A DNA stretch of 64,000 bases. Source: Roseinatronobacter ekhonensis (lineage in GTDB: Bacteria > Pseudomonadota > Alphaproteobacteria > Rhodobacterales > Rhodobacteraceae). The position numbers and the translations under genes were made by a program. Positions within the stretch are counted from its first letter, which is position 1. Each line of letters begins with the position of its first letter. Under the pieces are notes generated by a model that did not search any database, had not been told where the DNA came from, and saw nothing but the letters and a program-made list of their open reading frames with translations. The stretch spans positions 1 to 64,000 of the forward strand of contig NZ_UIHC01000016.1 of the NCBI RefSeq assembly GCF_900499075.1, given 5' to 3'. Positions 44,182 to 53,672 of this stretch are shown one piece after another.

Positions 44182-44718
44182 ATGGAATTCACAACGGAGA
44201 CCACCCAAGCACAGGCCATTGTCGACCTGTTTCGCGCCACTTTCACCGACTCGGAAGGGGCGGATGAGGGCGCGGTGATCGGCGATTTCGTCGCGGCGCT
44301 TCTGTCCACCACCCCGGCAAGGGACATATTCGTGTTCTCTGCACTGGATGGCGACACGGTGCAGGCCAGCGCCATCTTTACCCGCTTGCGCTTCCAAGAC
44401 GATGCGCGCACCGCGTTCATCCTGTCGCCCATGGCGGTCGCCACCGACCGGCAAGGCAAAGGGCTGGGGCAAAAGCTACTGCATCACGCCTTGCAACAGT
44501 TGCGCGACGCGGGCGTGGCTGTAGCGCTGACCTATGGCGATATCAATTTCTACGGCCGTGTGGGCTTTCGGCAGATAGACGAGACGGTGGCAAAGGCGCC
44601 CTTGCCCCTCAGCTTTCCCGAAGGCTGGCTGGCGCAATCGCTGACAGAGGCAGAGTTGACGCCGCTGAAGGGCGCATCCACATGCGTTGAAGCGCTGAAC
44701 GATCCGGCGCTGTGGTAG
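44182..44718 (+). CDS. GNAT-family N-acetyltransferase, candidate antitoxin partner of YjhX
   Basis: A 178-residue GNAT protein of the YhbS-like group. The acetyl-CoA motif is ILSPMAVATDRQGKGLGQKL, and the C-terminal part has VALTYGDINFYGRVGFRQID. AAAAGGAAAAC gives a strong ribosome site. Co-directional with and 13 bases after yjhX; E. coli YjhQ, the antitoxin of TopAI, is also a GNAT-like protein of about 180 residues. The antitoxin role is an inference from gene order; it could be an ordinary small-molecule acetyltransferase. Confidence 0.8.
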   Translation: MEFTTETTQAQAIVDLFRATFTDSEGADEGAVIGDFVAALLSTTPARDIFVFSALDGDTVQASAIFTRLRFQDDARTAFILSPMAVATDRQGKGLGQKLLHHALQQLRDAGVAVALTYGDINFYGRVGFRQIDETVAKAPLPLSFPEGWLAQSLTEAELTPLKGASTCVEALNDPALW

Positions 44719-44725
44719 AACCAGA

Positions 44726-44748
44726 GCATCCGGGCACCGCCCGGATGC
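44726..44748. terminator. hairpin between the GNAT gene and dxs
   Basis: GCATCCGGGC (44726-44735) and GCCCGGATGC (44739-44748) form a perfect 10-bp stem with a 3-base loop. It follows the GNAT stop by 7 bases, with TTATT after it on the plus strand, and lies 12 bases beyond the dxs stop on the minus strand. Confidence 0.75.
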
Positions 44749-44760
44749 TTATTGCCGCGC

Positions 44761-46677
44761 TCAGGCCGACTGCGCGCGGCTGTCTTCGCCCAGAACCGAC
44801 AGAACCTTGTCCACGATCTGGGGTGCGTTCATGGCGGCCACGTTATACATCGCCGCCGGGCTGGCCTGGTCGATGAAAATATCGGGCAGCACCATAGAGC
44901 GAAATTTCAGACCGTGGTCGAACACGCCTTCATCGGCCAGTAGCTGCGCGACATGGCTGCCGAAGCCTCCGATAGCGCCTTCCTCTATTGTGATCAGCGC
45001 CTCATGGTCGCGCGCCAAACCCAAAATCATCTCGCGGTCGAGCGGTTTGGCGAAGCGGGCATCGGCCACGGTCGGGGTGACGCCCTTTGCCGAGAGTGTC
45101 TCGCAAGCCTTTTGCACCTCTCCCAGACGGGTGCCGAAGGACAGGATTGCCACGCGGCTGCCCTGACGGATCATCCGGCCCTTTCCGATTTCAATCGGCA
45201 CCCCGCGTTCGGGCATCTCGACGCCCTCGCCCTCGCCGCGCGGGTAGCGAAACGCGATGGGGCCATCATCATGCGCGACGGCGGTGGCGACCATGTGGAC
45301 AAGTTCCGCCTCATCCGCGGCGGCCATGACGGTAAAGCCCGGCAGGTTCGCCAGATAGGCCACATCGAAACTGCCGGCATGGGTCGCACCATCCGCGCCC
45401 ACAAGCCCGGCGCGATCAATCGCAAAGCGGACGGGCAGACGTTGGATGGCCACGTCATGCACAACCTGGTCGTAACCACGCTGCAGAAAGGTCGAATAAA
45501 GAGCGCAAAACGGCTTCATGCCGCCCGCCGCCAGCCCTGCGCAAAAGGTCACGCCATGCTGTTCGGCAATCGCCACATCGAACATCCGGTCGGGATGGGC
45601 GTTCGCGAACAGGTCCAGCCCCGTGCCATCGGGCATGGCGGCGGTTACGGCGACAACATTGGGATCGCGCCCCGCTTCGTCAATCAGCGCCTGCGCGAAG
45701 ACCTTGGTATAGCCGGGCGCGTTGGGCTTGGCTTTTTGCTGCTTGCCCGTGACCACGTCAAACTTGGCGCGGGCATGGCCGCGGTCAGCGGCATCTTCGG
45801 CAGGGCCATACCCTTTGCCCTTTTTGGTCAGCACATGGATCAGTACCGGTTCATCCGCGCGCGCCTGCACAGTGCGCAGAACCCAAAGCAGTTGGTCCAT
45901 GTCATGCCCATCAATCGGGCCGATGTAATTAAAGCCCAATTCTTCGAACAGGGTGCCCCCGACCGTTGCGTGCTTCAGCAAGTCCTTGGCGCGCCGCGCC
46001 CCTTCCTGAATGGGCCCGGGCATGTAGGACAGAGCGCCTTTCACGGCATGTTTGAGGTCTTGCACCGGCTTGTCGGTATAAATGCGCGACAGATAGCTGG
46101 ACATCGCGCCGGTGGGCGGAGCGATAGACATTTCGTTGTCGTTCAGGATTACGAACATACGTTTGCGCAGGTGGCCGGCGTTGTTCAGCGCTTCATAGGC
46201 CATGCCCGCGCTGATCGCGCCGTCCCCGATCACGGCAATCGCATCGCCAAGTGCCGGGTCTGGCGCGCCACCAAGCTCACGCGCCATGGTAAAGCCCAAG
46301 GCGGCAGAAATACTGGTCGAGCTATGCGCGGCCCCGAACGGATCATAGGGCGATTCCGAGCGTTTGGTGAAGCCCGACAGCCCGCCTTCCTGACGCAAGC
46401 TGCGCATCCGATCACGCCGACCTGTCAGTATCTTATGCGGGTAGCATTGGTGCGAAACATCCCAGATCAGCCGGTCGCGCGGCGTGTCGAACACCGCGTG
46501 CAGCGCGACGGTCAGTTCCACAACGCCAAGACCTGCCCCCAGATGACCACCGGTCTGCGACACGCTGGCGATCGTTTCGGCGCGCAGCTCATCAGCGACT
46601 TGCCGCAACTGGGCATCGGTCAACCCGCGCAGGTCTGCGGGGCTTTGGACCTTGTCCAGTAAGGGAGTGTCAGGCAT
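44761..46677 (-). CDS. dxs: 1-deoxy-D-xylulose-5-phosphate synthase
   Basis: A 638-residue thiamine-diphosphate enzyme, the first step of the MEP isoprenoid pathway. TPP-binding features are [20 protein letters not shown] and [13 protein letters not shown]. The N-terminal [18 protein letters not shown] and the central [21 protein letters not shown] are Dxs-typical. The start at 46677 removes a non-family extension. It is the last gene of the deacetylase-xseB-ispA-dxs operon, so it supplies the precursors used by IspA. Confidence 0.96.
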   Translation of the reverse strand: MPDTPLLDKVQSPADLRGLTDAQLRQVADELRAETIASVSQTGGHLGAGLGVVELTVALHAVFDTPRDRLIWDVSHQCYPHKILTGRRDRMRSLRQEGGLSGFTKRSESPYDPFGAAHSSTSISAALGFTMARELGGAPDPALGDAIAVIGDGAISAGMAYEALNNAGHLRKRMFVILNDNEMSIAPPTGAMSSYLSRIYTDKPVQDLKHAVKGALSYMPGPIQEGARRAKDLLKHATVGGTLFEELGFNYIGPIDGHDMDQLLWVLRTVQARADEPVLIHVLTKKGKGYGPAEDAADRGHARAKFDVVTGKQQKAKPNAPGYTKVFAQALIDEAGRDPNVVAVTAAMPDGTGLDLFANAHPDRMFDVAIAEQHGVTFCAGLAAGGMKPFCALYSTFLQRGYDQVVHDVAIQRLPVRFAIDRAGLVGADGATHAGSFDVAYLANLPGFTVMAAADEAELVHMVATAVAHDDGPIAFRYPRGEGEGVEMPERGVPIEIGKGRMIRQGSRVAILSFGTRLGEVQKACETLSAKGVTPTVADARFAKPLDREMILGLARDHEALITIEEGAIGGFGSHVAQLLADEGVFDHGLKFRSMVLPDIFIDQASPAAMYNVAAMNAPQIVDKVLSVLGEDSRAQSA

Positions 46678-46707
46678 CGGTCTTGGTCCTTCGCTGTCGC
46701 GCACGTG

Positions 46708-47583
46708 TCACGCTTTGCGGGCAATAACGAATTGCGCGGCTTGTCGCAAGATATCGGCCCTTGCGCCATACGGGGCAAGGGCATCTTGGGCTTGCGCGAC
46801 CAAGTGGCGCGCGCGCGTCTTGGCACCCTCGACCCCCAGAAGCGACACGAAGGTCGCCTTGCCCGCTGCGATATCTTTTTGCAGGCGTTTGCCCGCAAGG
46901 GCCGCATCACCCTCTATGTCCAGCAGGTCATCGGCAATCTGAAAGGCCAACCCTAGCGCCTGCGCATAGGCTGCAAGCGGTGCGGGATCGGCCCCCGCCA
47001 TGCGCGCGCCTGCGCAGGCCGACCACGCGATCAGCGCGCCGGTCTTGCCGCGCTGCAAGTCGGTAATTGCGGCCAGGTCCAAAGGGTCGATGGCGGTTTC
47101 AGCGGAAATGTCCAACGCCTGCCCCAGCACCATCCCAGCCCCGCCAGAGGCATGGGCGAGCGTGCCGAGCAGCGCCAGCCGTCCCGCATCATCGGGCGCG
47201 GCATCCTCACTGGCCAGCAGGCCGAAGGCCAATGTTTGCAGCGCGTCGCCGGTCAGGATGGCGGTTGCCTCGTCCCATTTGACATGAACTGTGGGTTGGC
47301 CCCGGCGCAGATCGTCGTCATCCATGGCGGGCAAGTCATCATGCACCAGCGAATAGGCGTGGATCGCTTCGATCGCTGCGGCAGCCGCCACCGCCCGATC
47401 CGGCCCGATCCCGTGCAGCCGCGCGCTTTCCAGAACCAGAAACCCGCGCAGCTTTTTGCCACCCCGTGCAGCATACGCCATGGCATCGCGCACAGTGCTT
47501 TGCGGCAGCGAAGCGATTTCGGCTTGCAACCGCGTTTCGACCCGTTCGGCAGCCGCGCTCAGGGCGGCGGGGAAGTCGGTCAT
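46708..47583 (-). CDS. ispA: polyprenyl (farnesyl/geranylgeranyl) diphosphate synthase
   Basis: A 291-residue trans-prenyltransferase. The first aspartate-rich motif is HDDLPAMDDDDLRRG and the second is QIADDLLDIEGD. GGKKLRGFLVLESA is the substrate-binding region. The short-chain length and position next to dxs and xseB favour IspA (farnesyl diphosphate synthase). Its ATG overlaps the xseB stop. Confidence 0.92.
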   Translation of the reverse strand: MTDFPAALSAAAERVETRLQAEIASLPQSTVRDAMAYAARGGKKLRGFLVLESARLHGIGPDRAVAAAAAIEAIHAYSLVHDDLPAMDDDDLRRGQPTVHVKWDEATAILTGDALQTLAFGLLASEDAAPDDAGRLALLGTLAHASGGAGMVLGQALDISAETAIDPLDLAAITDLQRGKTGALIAWSACAGARMAGADPAPLAAYAQALGLAFQIADDLLDIEGDAALAGKRLQKDIAAGKATFVSLLGVEGAKTRARHLVAQAQDALAPYGARADILRQAAQFVIARKA

Positions 47584-47819
47584 GGGTTGAACGGTTCCGT
47601 GCCTTTGGGAGTGCCGTCTTCGGCCAGCCGGATCGCTTCTACGCGCATCTGGGCGGCGGCCAGACGTGCTTCGCAATGTGCTTTCAGTTTCGCGCCGCGC
47701 TCATACAGCGTGATCGAATCCTCCAAAGGCACATCGCCCCGTTCCAGCCGGGTGACAACCTGCTCCAACTCGGCAAGCGCCGCTTCGAAGGTCATATCGT
47801 CAATCGGGGTGTCGCTCAT
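47580..47819 (-). CDS. xseB: exodeoxyribonuclease VII small subunit
   Basis: A 79-residue XseB with the family core MTFEAALAELEQVVTRLERG and LEDSITLYERGAKLKAHCEA. It binds XseA, encoded elsewhere, to form exonuclease VII. It overlaps its neighbours by ATGA on both sides, and sits between the deacetylase and ispA as in most Rhodobacterales. Confidence 0.93.
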   Translation of the reverse strand: MSDTPIDDMTFEAALAELEQVVTRLERGDVPLEDSITLYERGAKLKAHCEARLAAAQMRVEAIRLAEDGTPKGTEPFNP

Positions 47820-48751
47820 GCCGCGCGCTCCATCAAAACCTTGACATGCGCCGCGACGGAACGGCCCAGCGCCGGCAGGTCATAGCCCCCTTCCAACACA
47901 GAGACCAGCCGACCGTCACAGTGCTTTGCGGCGATGTCACACAGCGCGCCCGTGACCCATGCGAAATCCTCCTCCAGCAACTCTAGCTGGGCAAGAGGAT
48001 CGTCGCGGTGGGCATCAAACCCGGCAGAGACACTGACAAGTTCGGGCGCAAAACGGTCTAGCTGCGGCAGAACCGCATCTTCATACACCCGTCGGAAGCT
48101 GGCCCCATCAGTGCCCGGCTTTAACGGCACATTCATGACATTGTCATGCGCGCCGCGTTCATCCGCCGCACCTGTGCCCGGCCAGAGTGGCATCTGGTGG
48201 CTGGAGATGAAGAGCGCGCCGCTTTCGTCCCACAACAGGTCTTGCGTGCCATTGCCGTGATGCACATCAAAATCCACCACCGCGACACGGCTCAGCCCAT
48301 ACATCTGCATGGCGTATTTTGCGGCAATCGCCACAGTGCCGAACAGGCAAAACCCCATCGGCTTTTCCGTCTCTGCATGGTGTCCCGGCGGGCGCATCGC
48401 AACAAAGGCATTTCCCCCTGTCGACCCCATAACACGGTCGACGCCGGCGCAAGCCCCGCCGACGGCACGCAATGCGGCCTGCATCGACATGTTCGAGACA
48501 TGCGTATCGGCATCCAACTGATAAATTCCAGCGGCGGGCAACGCACGGCGAATACGGTCGATATAGGCTTGCGGATGGCACAAAAGCAGCCGTTCTTCCA
48601 TCGCAAGCGGCGCGGATTGACGGTCAAGCATAGCAAAATCCGGCGCAGCAAGCGCTTCGGCTATCGCAGCAAGCCGCGCGGGCGCTTCGGGGTGGCCGGG
48701 CGGGGTCTGATGCGCCTCGCCATCGGCATGGGTAAAAAATGCGGTTGTCAT
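47816..48751 (-). CDS. histone deacetylase-family (acetoin utilization/APAH-like) protein
   Basis: A 311-residue zinc-dependent deacetylase-fold protein. Metal and catalytic residues appear in RPPGHHAE, VAVVDFDVHHGNGTQD and VSVSAGFDAHRDDPLAQL. Bacterial members deacetylate acetylpolyamines or proteins; the substrate is not known here. It is the first gene of the operon with xseB, ispA and dxs, and is divergent from amn with 113 bases between the starts. Confidence 0.9.
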   Translation of the reverse strand: MTTAFFTHADGEAHQTPPGHPEAPARLAAIAEALAAPDFAMLDRQSAPLAMEERLLLCHPQAYIDRIRRALPAAGIYQLDADTHVSNMSMQAALRAVGGACAGVDRVMGSTGGNAFVAMRPPGHHAETEKPMGFCLFGTVAIAAKYAMQMYGLSRVAVVDFDVHHGNGTQDLLWDESGALFISSHQMPLWPGTGAADERGAHDNVMNVPLKPGTDGASFRRVYEDAVLPQLDRFAPELVSVSAGFDAHRDDPLAQLELLEEDFAWVTGALCDIAAKHCDGRLVSVLEGGYDLPALGRSVAAHVKVLMERAA

Positions 48752-48864
48752 GGCCAGACGGTATTCGATTGGGATGCGGGGGGGAAGGGCAATTTGTGGC
48801 GGCGACCGCTTGTCGCGGGCCGGGCCTTCGGGCAAGCTGCCCGAAAGCCCGAATTGGACATGAC

Positions 48865-50337
48865 ATGACCCCTTCCGACATTCTGACGCCACCCGATACG
48901 TCCCATGCCAGCTTTACCGATCCTGATGCGGCGGTGGCCCGGCTGGAGGAGCTGTATCACGATGCGCGACACTTCTTGATCACGTCGTTCAATGCGCTGG
49001 CAAAAGGCGGCGCGCCGCAGGGGCGCTACCGCGCATTCTATCCCGAAATCCGGTTTGTCAGCACACGGTTCGACAAGGTGGATTCGCGCCTGAGCTTTGG
49101 CCATGTGGCCGAACCCGGCGAATATGCCACCACCGTCACCCGCCCCGACCTGTTTCGCCACTACCTGCGCCAGCAGATCGCACTGCTGATGGAAAACCAC
49201 GGAATGCCGGTCCAGATCGGCCCGTCCGCAACCCCGATCCCGCTGCATTTTGCCATGGCTGGCCGCGGCGATGTGACCCTGCCGGATGGCGGCGAGATGG
49301 CCCTGTCCTTGCGCGATGTATTCGATGTGCCGGATCTGGACACGACCAATGACGACATCGTCAATGGCGACCGGGTGCGCAACCCGGACGGGTCGCTGCC
49401 CTTGGCGCTATTCTCGGCGCAACGCGTGGATTATTCGCTTGCGCGGCTGGCGCATTACACCGCAACCACGCCAGAGCATTTCCAGAACCATATCCTGTTC
49501 ACCAACTACCAGTTCTATGTCGACGAGTTCGAGGCCTTCGCCCGAGACATGCTACGCGACGAGAGCAGTGGCTACACCGCCTTTGTGGCGCCCGGTGACG
49601 CTGTTATAACAGAGGCGCACGCCCACATACCGACGCTGCCGCGCCTGCCGCAAATGCCCACCTACCACCTGAAACGCGCCAAGGGGGCGGGGATTACGCT
49701 GGTGAATATCGGGGTTGGCCCGTCGAACGCGAAAACCGCGACCGACCATATTGCGGTGCTGCGCCCACATGCGTGGCTGATGGTCGGCCATTGCGCGGGG
49801 CTGCGCAACTCTCAGGCGCTTGGCGACTTCGTTCTGGCCCATGCGTACCTGCGCGAGGACAACGTACTGGATGCCGATTTGCCGGTCTGGGTGCCCATTC
49901 CGGCGCTTGCGGAAATCCAGATCGCGCTGCAAGACGCCGTGGCGCAGGTCACGAAACTGGACGGCTACGGGCTGAAGCAGATCATGCGCACCGGCACGGT
50001 CGCGACCATCGACAACCGCAACTGGGAATTGCGCGACCAGTCGGGACCGGTGCAGCGTCTGTCGCAATCGCGCGCAATCGCGCTGGACATGGAAAGCGCC
50101 ACGATTGCCGCCAACGGGTTCCGGTTCCGTGTGCCCTATGGCACGCTTCTATGCGTGTCCGACAAGCCGCTTCATGGAGAGTTGAAGCTGCCCGGAATGG
50201 CATCGAGCTTTTACAAAACGCAGGTCGCGCGGCATTTGCAGATCGGCATCCGCGCTATGGAATTGTTGCGCGACATGCCGCTCGACCGCATTCACAGCCG
50301 GAAGTTGCGCAGCTTCAGCGAGACTGCGTTTCTGTGA
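48865..50337 (+). CDS. amn: AMP nucleosidase
   Basis: A 490-residue enzyme that hydrolyses AMP to adenine and ribose 5-phosphate. The N-terminal regulatory domain (RYRAFYPEIRFVSTRFDKVD) and the C-terminal nucleoside phosphorylase-like domain (AWLMVGHCAGLRNSQALGDF, then ALDMESATIAANGFRFRVPY) match Amn along the full length. The ATG at 48865 matches the length of other Amn proteins. It is a single gene. Confidence 0.92.
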   Translation: MTPSDILTPPDTSHASFTDPDAAVARLEELYHDARHFLITSFNALAKGGAPQGRYRAFYPEIRFVSTRFDKVDSRLSFGHVAEPGEYATTVTRPDLFRHYLRQQIALLMENHGMPVQIGPSATPIPLHFAMAGRGDVTLPDGGEMALSLRDVFDVPDLDTTNDDIVNGDRVRNPDGSLPLALFSAQRVDYSLARLAHYTATTPEHFQNHILFTNYQFYVDEFEAFARDMLRDESSGYTAFVAPGDAVITEAHAHIPTLPRLPQMPTYHLKRAKGAGITLVNIGVGPSNAKTATDHIAVLRPHAWLMVGHCAGLRNSQALGDFVLAHAYLREDNVLDADLPVWVPIPALAEIQIALQDAVAQVTKLDGYGLKQIMRTGTVATIDNRNWELRDQSGPVQRLSQSRAIALDMESATIAANGFRFRVPYGTLLCVSDKPLHGELKLPGMASSFYKTQVARHLQIGIRAMELLRDMPLDRIHSRKLRSFSETAFL

Positions 50338-50522
50338 CGCGGGCTTGGGTTTTTGCCTGTCGGACCATCAAAACAGGGCTGATTTGGCCATTTTCCTGAC
50401 CAAAACCCGAAATTACGCGCTTCAAGGAATTGTCACCACCCCGAAAACAAGGCTAGATGCACCTCGCAAATCAGTTCACGGCTGCGCGAGTACTGCAGCG
50501 AAACGCTAACATGGAGAGAAGA

Positions 50523-50813
50523 ATGACCGTCAAACCGATGACCAAGACCCAGCTTGTCGCCGCCCTGGCAGAAGAGATGCACGCCGACAAGAAAACCGCG
50601 AATGCCGCGCTGGATGCCATTTCTGCGCTGGTCATGCGCGAGGTCGCGGCCGGTGGCGCGGTCACGCTGCCCGGTATCGGCAAAGTCATGTGCCGCGCAC
50701 GCCCCGAGCGTCAGGTCCGCAATCCCGCCACCGGCGAGACGATGACGAAAGAAGCCGACCGCGCCGTGAAGGTGACCATCGCCAAGGCCCTGAAAGACGC
50801 CGTCAACAGCTAA
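50523..50813 (+). CDS. HU-family DNA-binding protein
   Basis: A 96-residue nucleoid protein. It has the HU helical base (MTKTQLVAALAEEMHADKKT), the strand region GGAVTLPGIGKVMCRARPER and the arm QVRNPATGETM. It is a divergent member: the usual KKAA is replaced by KKTA and the arm is close to IHF-like forms. GAGAGAAG precedes the ATG at 50523, and a terminator follows. Confidence 0.88.
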   Translation: MTVKPMTKTQLVAALAEEMHADKKTANAALDAISALVMREVAAGGAVTLPGIGKVMCRARPERQVRNPATGETMTKEADRAVKVTIAKALKDAVNS

Positions 50814-50830
50814 GCGCTGATTGACACGAC

Positions 50831-50864
50831 AAAGGGCGGGTCAGCGCAAGCGGCCCGCCTTTTG
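50831..50864 (+). terminator. intrinsic terminator after the HU-like gene
   Basis: AAAGGGCGGG at 50831-50840 pairs, with one bulged G, with CCCGCCTTTT at 50854-50863. The T run and the position 17 bases after the stop make it a typical intrinsic terminator. Confidence 0.8.
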
Positions 50865-50931
50865 CATGCGCGCGCCCTCTGGCCAAGGGGCAGGTCGCGG
50901 TCTAATCTCTGCCCAAACGGGAGGAGCGACA

Positions 50932-52101
50932 ATGACCAAAGCGCAGATCATAGGCTGGAGCCATACACCCTTCGGCAAGTCCGAGGCAGAGACAACCGAA
51001 GCCCTCATGGCCGAAGCTCTGCCCCCCGCGTTGGAACATGCGGGCATCGGCGCAGAAGATGTCGACGGCATTTTTGTGGGCGTCTACAACAACGGCTTTT
51101 CCCGCCAAGATTTCCAAGGCGCACTCGTCGCCATGGCGGACACGCGTTTCGCCCATACACCCGCCACGCGCTATGAAAACGCCTGTGCAACCGGATCGGC
51201 AGCCCTGCATGGCGCGATGGATTTCATCGAATCCGGGCGTGGGCGCATTGCGCTGGTCGTGGGTGCCGAAAAGATGACCGCCACCCCGATTGCAGAGGTC
51301 GGTGATATCCTTTTGGGGGCCAGCTACCGTGCCGAGGAAGCCGAGGTTGATGGTGGCTTCGCCGGCCTGTTCGGTCAGATCGCCGCCGGCTATTTCCAGC
51401 GTTATGGCGACAAATCCGAAGAACTGGCGATGATCGCCGCCAAGAACCACGCAAACGGCATGGCGAACCCTATGGCGCATATGCGCAAACCGTTTGACGT
51501 GGCGTTTTGCAACACGGTGTCCGACAAGAACCCGCGCGTGGCTGGTCCTTTGCGGCGCACCGATTGCTCGCTGGTCAGCGACGGCGCGGCGGTGCTGGTG
51601 TTGGCGGATGACGAAACAGCAGCAAGCATGGCCCGCGCGATAGCCTTTCGCGCGCGCGCGCAGGCCAATGACATCATGGCGCTGTCGCGCCGCGATGTGC
51701 TGGAATTCAAGGGCGCGCGCATGGCATGGGGGCAGGCCTTGGCCGATGCGGGTGTCACGCTGGACGACCTGTCCTTGGTCGAGTCGCATGACTGTTTTAC
51801 CATTGCCGAGATGCTGGAATATGAGGCGATGGGGCTGGCGGGACCGGGCCAAGGCGGCCGCGTGATCCGCGACGGCATTACCGCCAAGGATGGGCGCTTG
51901 CCGGTGAACCCATCTGGCGGGCTGAAATCCAAGGGCCACCCCATCGGGGCCACGGGTGTGTCGATGCATGTCATGGCCGCGCAACAGTTGACGCAGGATG
52001 CAGGCGACATGCAGATCCCAGGTGCGACCATGGCAGGCGTGTTCAACATGGGCGGGGCGGCGGTCACCAACTACGTGTCGATCATGGAGCGGGTGAAGTG
52101 A
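50932..52101 (+). CDS. acetyl-CoA acetyltransferase-like thiolase (SCP-x/non-decarboxylating type)
   Basis: A 389-residue thiolase-superfamily protein. The active cysteine is Cys85 in ENACATGSAALHGAM, and the C-terminal His is in KGHPIGATGVSMHVMA. HDCFTIAEMLEYE is typical of SCP-x-type thiolases. It probably forms or cleaves a 3-ketoacyl-CoA, although many members have no proven activity. It is the first gene of a three-gene operon (ligase, PPC protein) with overlapping ends. GGAGG is 6 bases before the ATG at 50932. Confidence 0.85.
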   Translation: MTKAQIIGWSHTPFGKSEAETTEALMAEALPPALEHAGIGAEDVDGIFVGVYNNGFSRQDFQGALVAMADTRFAHTPATRYENACATGSAALHGAMDFIESGRGRIALVVGAEKMTATPIAEVGDILLGASYRAEEAEVDGGFAGLFGQIAAGYFQRYGDKSEELAMIAAKNHANGMANPMAHMRKPFDVAFCNTVSDKNPRVAGPLRRTDCSLVSDGAAVLVLADDETAASMARAIAFRARAQANDIMALSRRDVLEFKGARMAWGQALADAGVTLDDLSLVESHDCFTIAEMLEYEAMGLAGPGQGGRVIRDGITAKDGRLPVNPSGGLKSKGHPIGATGVSMHVMAAQQLTQDAGDMQIPGATMAGVFNMGGAAVTNYVSIMERVK

Positions 52102-53672
52102 GCATGGACCTGTCGCAAGGCATGACGCCGGTTTCGACCCGCGTGATGAACCTGTCGCATCTGCTGTCTGAGAGCGCGCGCCGCGCGCCCGACGACATTG
52201 GGCTGGTCTGGGGTGACCAGTCCTGGACATGGGCCGAACTGGACGCCCGCGCCACCGCCTTTGCCCACGTTCTGGTGCAGGAATATGGCGTGGCCAAGGG
52301 CGACCGCGTGCTGGTGCAATCCGCGAATTGCAACCAGATGTTCGAAGCGGTCTTTGGCTGCTGGCGCGCGGGCGCCGTTTGGGTGCCTGCCAATTACCGC
52401 CAATCACCAGAGGATGTGGCTTTCCTTGCGCAATCGTCGGGCGCGAAGCTGCTGTTGTGCGGGGCGGAATTCGCGGATCACGCGAGCGCCTGCAACCTGC
52501 CAACCATCGCCATCGGGCAGGCCGCGTTCGGGCCGGACTATGACGCGCTGATCACGCCGCATATGGGCCAGCCGCAGCCGGTGGCAGAAGTTTGCCGAGA
52601 CGATCCGTGCTGGTTTTTCTTCACCTCCGGCACCACAGGGCGGCCCAAGGCGGCGGTGCTGACGCATGGGCAGATGGCCTTCGTCATCACCAACCACCTG
52701 TGTGACCTGATGCCCGCGACCGGGCCGGAGGATGCGTCGCTGGTCGTGGCACCACTGTCGCATGGCGCAGGCGTGCATCAACTGAGCCAAGTGGCGCACG
52801 GGGTGAAAACCATCCTGCCCGTAGGCGCGAAATTCGACCCGGACGAGTTGTGGGCGCTGGTCGCCAAATGGCGCGTGACCAACATGTTCACCGTGCCGAC
52901 AATCGTGAAGCTGCTGGTCGAACACCCGGCGGTGGATGCGCATGACCATGCATCCTTGCGCTATGTCATCTATGCAGGCGCGCCGATGTATCGCGCCGAC
53001 CAGATCCGCGCGCTGGAAAAGCTGGGTCCGGTACTGGTTCAGTATTTCGGCCTTGGCGAGGTGACGGGTAACATTACCGTCCTGCCGCCCGCGCATCACC
53101 ACATTGATGACGACACCATGCGCATTGGAACATGCGGCTTTGCCCGCACTGGCATGCATGTGCAGATACAGGATGCAGAAGGGCGCGAGGTCGCGGCAGG
53201 TGAGACAGGCGAGATTGCCGTCATCGGCCCCGCTGTGTTTGCAGGCTATTTCAACAACCCCAAGGCCAATGCCAAATCCTTCCGGGGTGGCTGGTTCCTG
53301 ACCGGTGATCTGGGGCATATGGACGAAGCTGGATTCGTCTATCTGACCGGGCGCGCATCGGACATGTATATCTCTGGCGGGTCGAACATCTACCCGCGCG
53401 AGATTGAAGAAAAGCTGCTGATGCACCCTGCGATTTCCGAAGTCGCGGTGCTGGGTGTGCCGGACCCGGTCTGGGGCGAAGTGGGGATGGCGGTCTGTGT
53501 GTGCACCGGCGCCCCGCCCGCCGACCTGCTGGACTGGTTGTCGGGCAAGATTGCCCGCTACAAGCTGCCGCGCCATGTGGTGTTCTGGGACGCATTGCCC
53601 AAATCCGCCTATGGCAAGATCACGAAAAAGATGATCCGCGACGAACTGGACGCGCGCGGACAATTGCCATGA
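52098..53672 (+). CDS. acyl-CoA synthetase (AMP-forming)
   Basis: A 524-residue ANL-superfamily ligase. The P-loop is FFFTSGTTGRPKAAVLTHGQ, the adenylate motif YFGLGEVTGN, the hinge YLTGRASDMYISGGSNIYPR, and the catalytic lysine lies near the end in KSAYGKITKKM. It activates a carboxylic acid to its CoA ester; the acid is not evident. The start may be the GTG at 52098 overlapping the thiolase stop, or the ATG at 52104. It overlaps the PPC gene by ATGA. Confidence 0.88.
   Translation: MSMDLSQGMTPVSTRVMNLSHLLSESARRAPDDIGLVWGDQSWTWAELDARATAFAHVLVQEYGVAKGDRVLVQSANCNQMFEAVFGCWRAGAVWVPANYRQSPEDVAFLAQSSGAKLLLCGAEFADHASACNLPTIAIGQAAFGPDYDALITPHMGQPQPVAEVCRDDPCWFFFTSGTTGRPKAAVLTHGQMAFVITNHLCDLMPATGPEDASLVVAPLSHGAGVHQLSQVAHGVKTILPVGAKFDPDELWALVAKWRVTNMFTVPTIVKLLVEHPAVDAHDHASLRYVIYAGAPMYRADQIRALEKLGPVLVQYFGLGEVTGNITVLPPAHHHIDDDTMRIGTCGFARTGMHVQIQDAEGREVAAGETGEIAVIGPAVFAGYFNNPKANAKSFRGGWFLTGDLGHMDEAGFVYLTGRASDMYISGGSNIYPREIEEKLLMHPAISEVAVLGVPDPVWGEVGMAVCVCTGAPPADLLDWLSGKIARYKLPRHVVFWDALPKSAYGKITKKMIRDELDARGQLP

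Noticed and set aside
44953-46662. Long plus-strand open frame (569 codons) antisense to dxs
   Set aside because: It is the complementary frame of a clear Dxs coding sequence. High third-position G+C leaves the opposite strand free of stops. The translation has no domain pattern.
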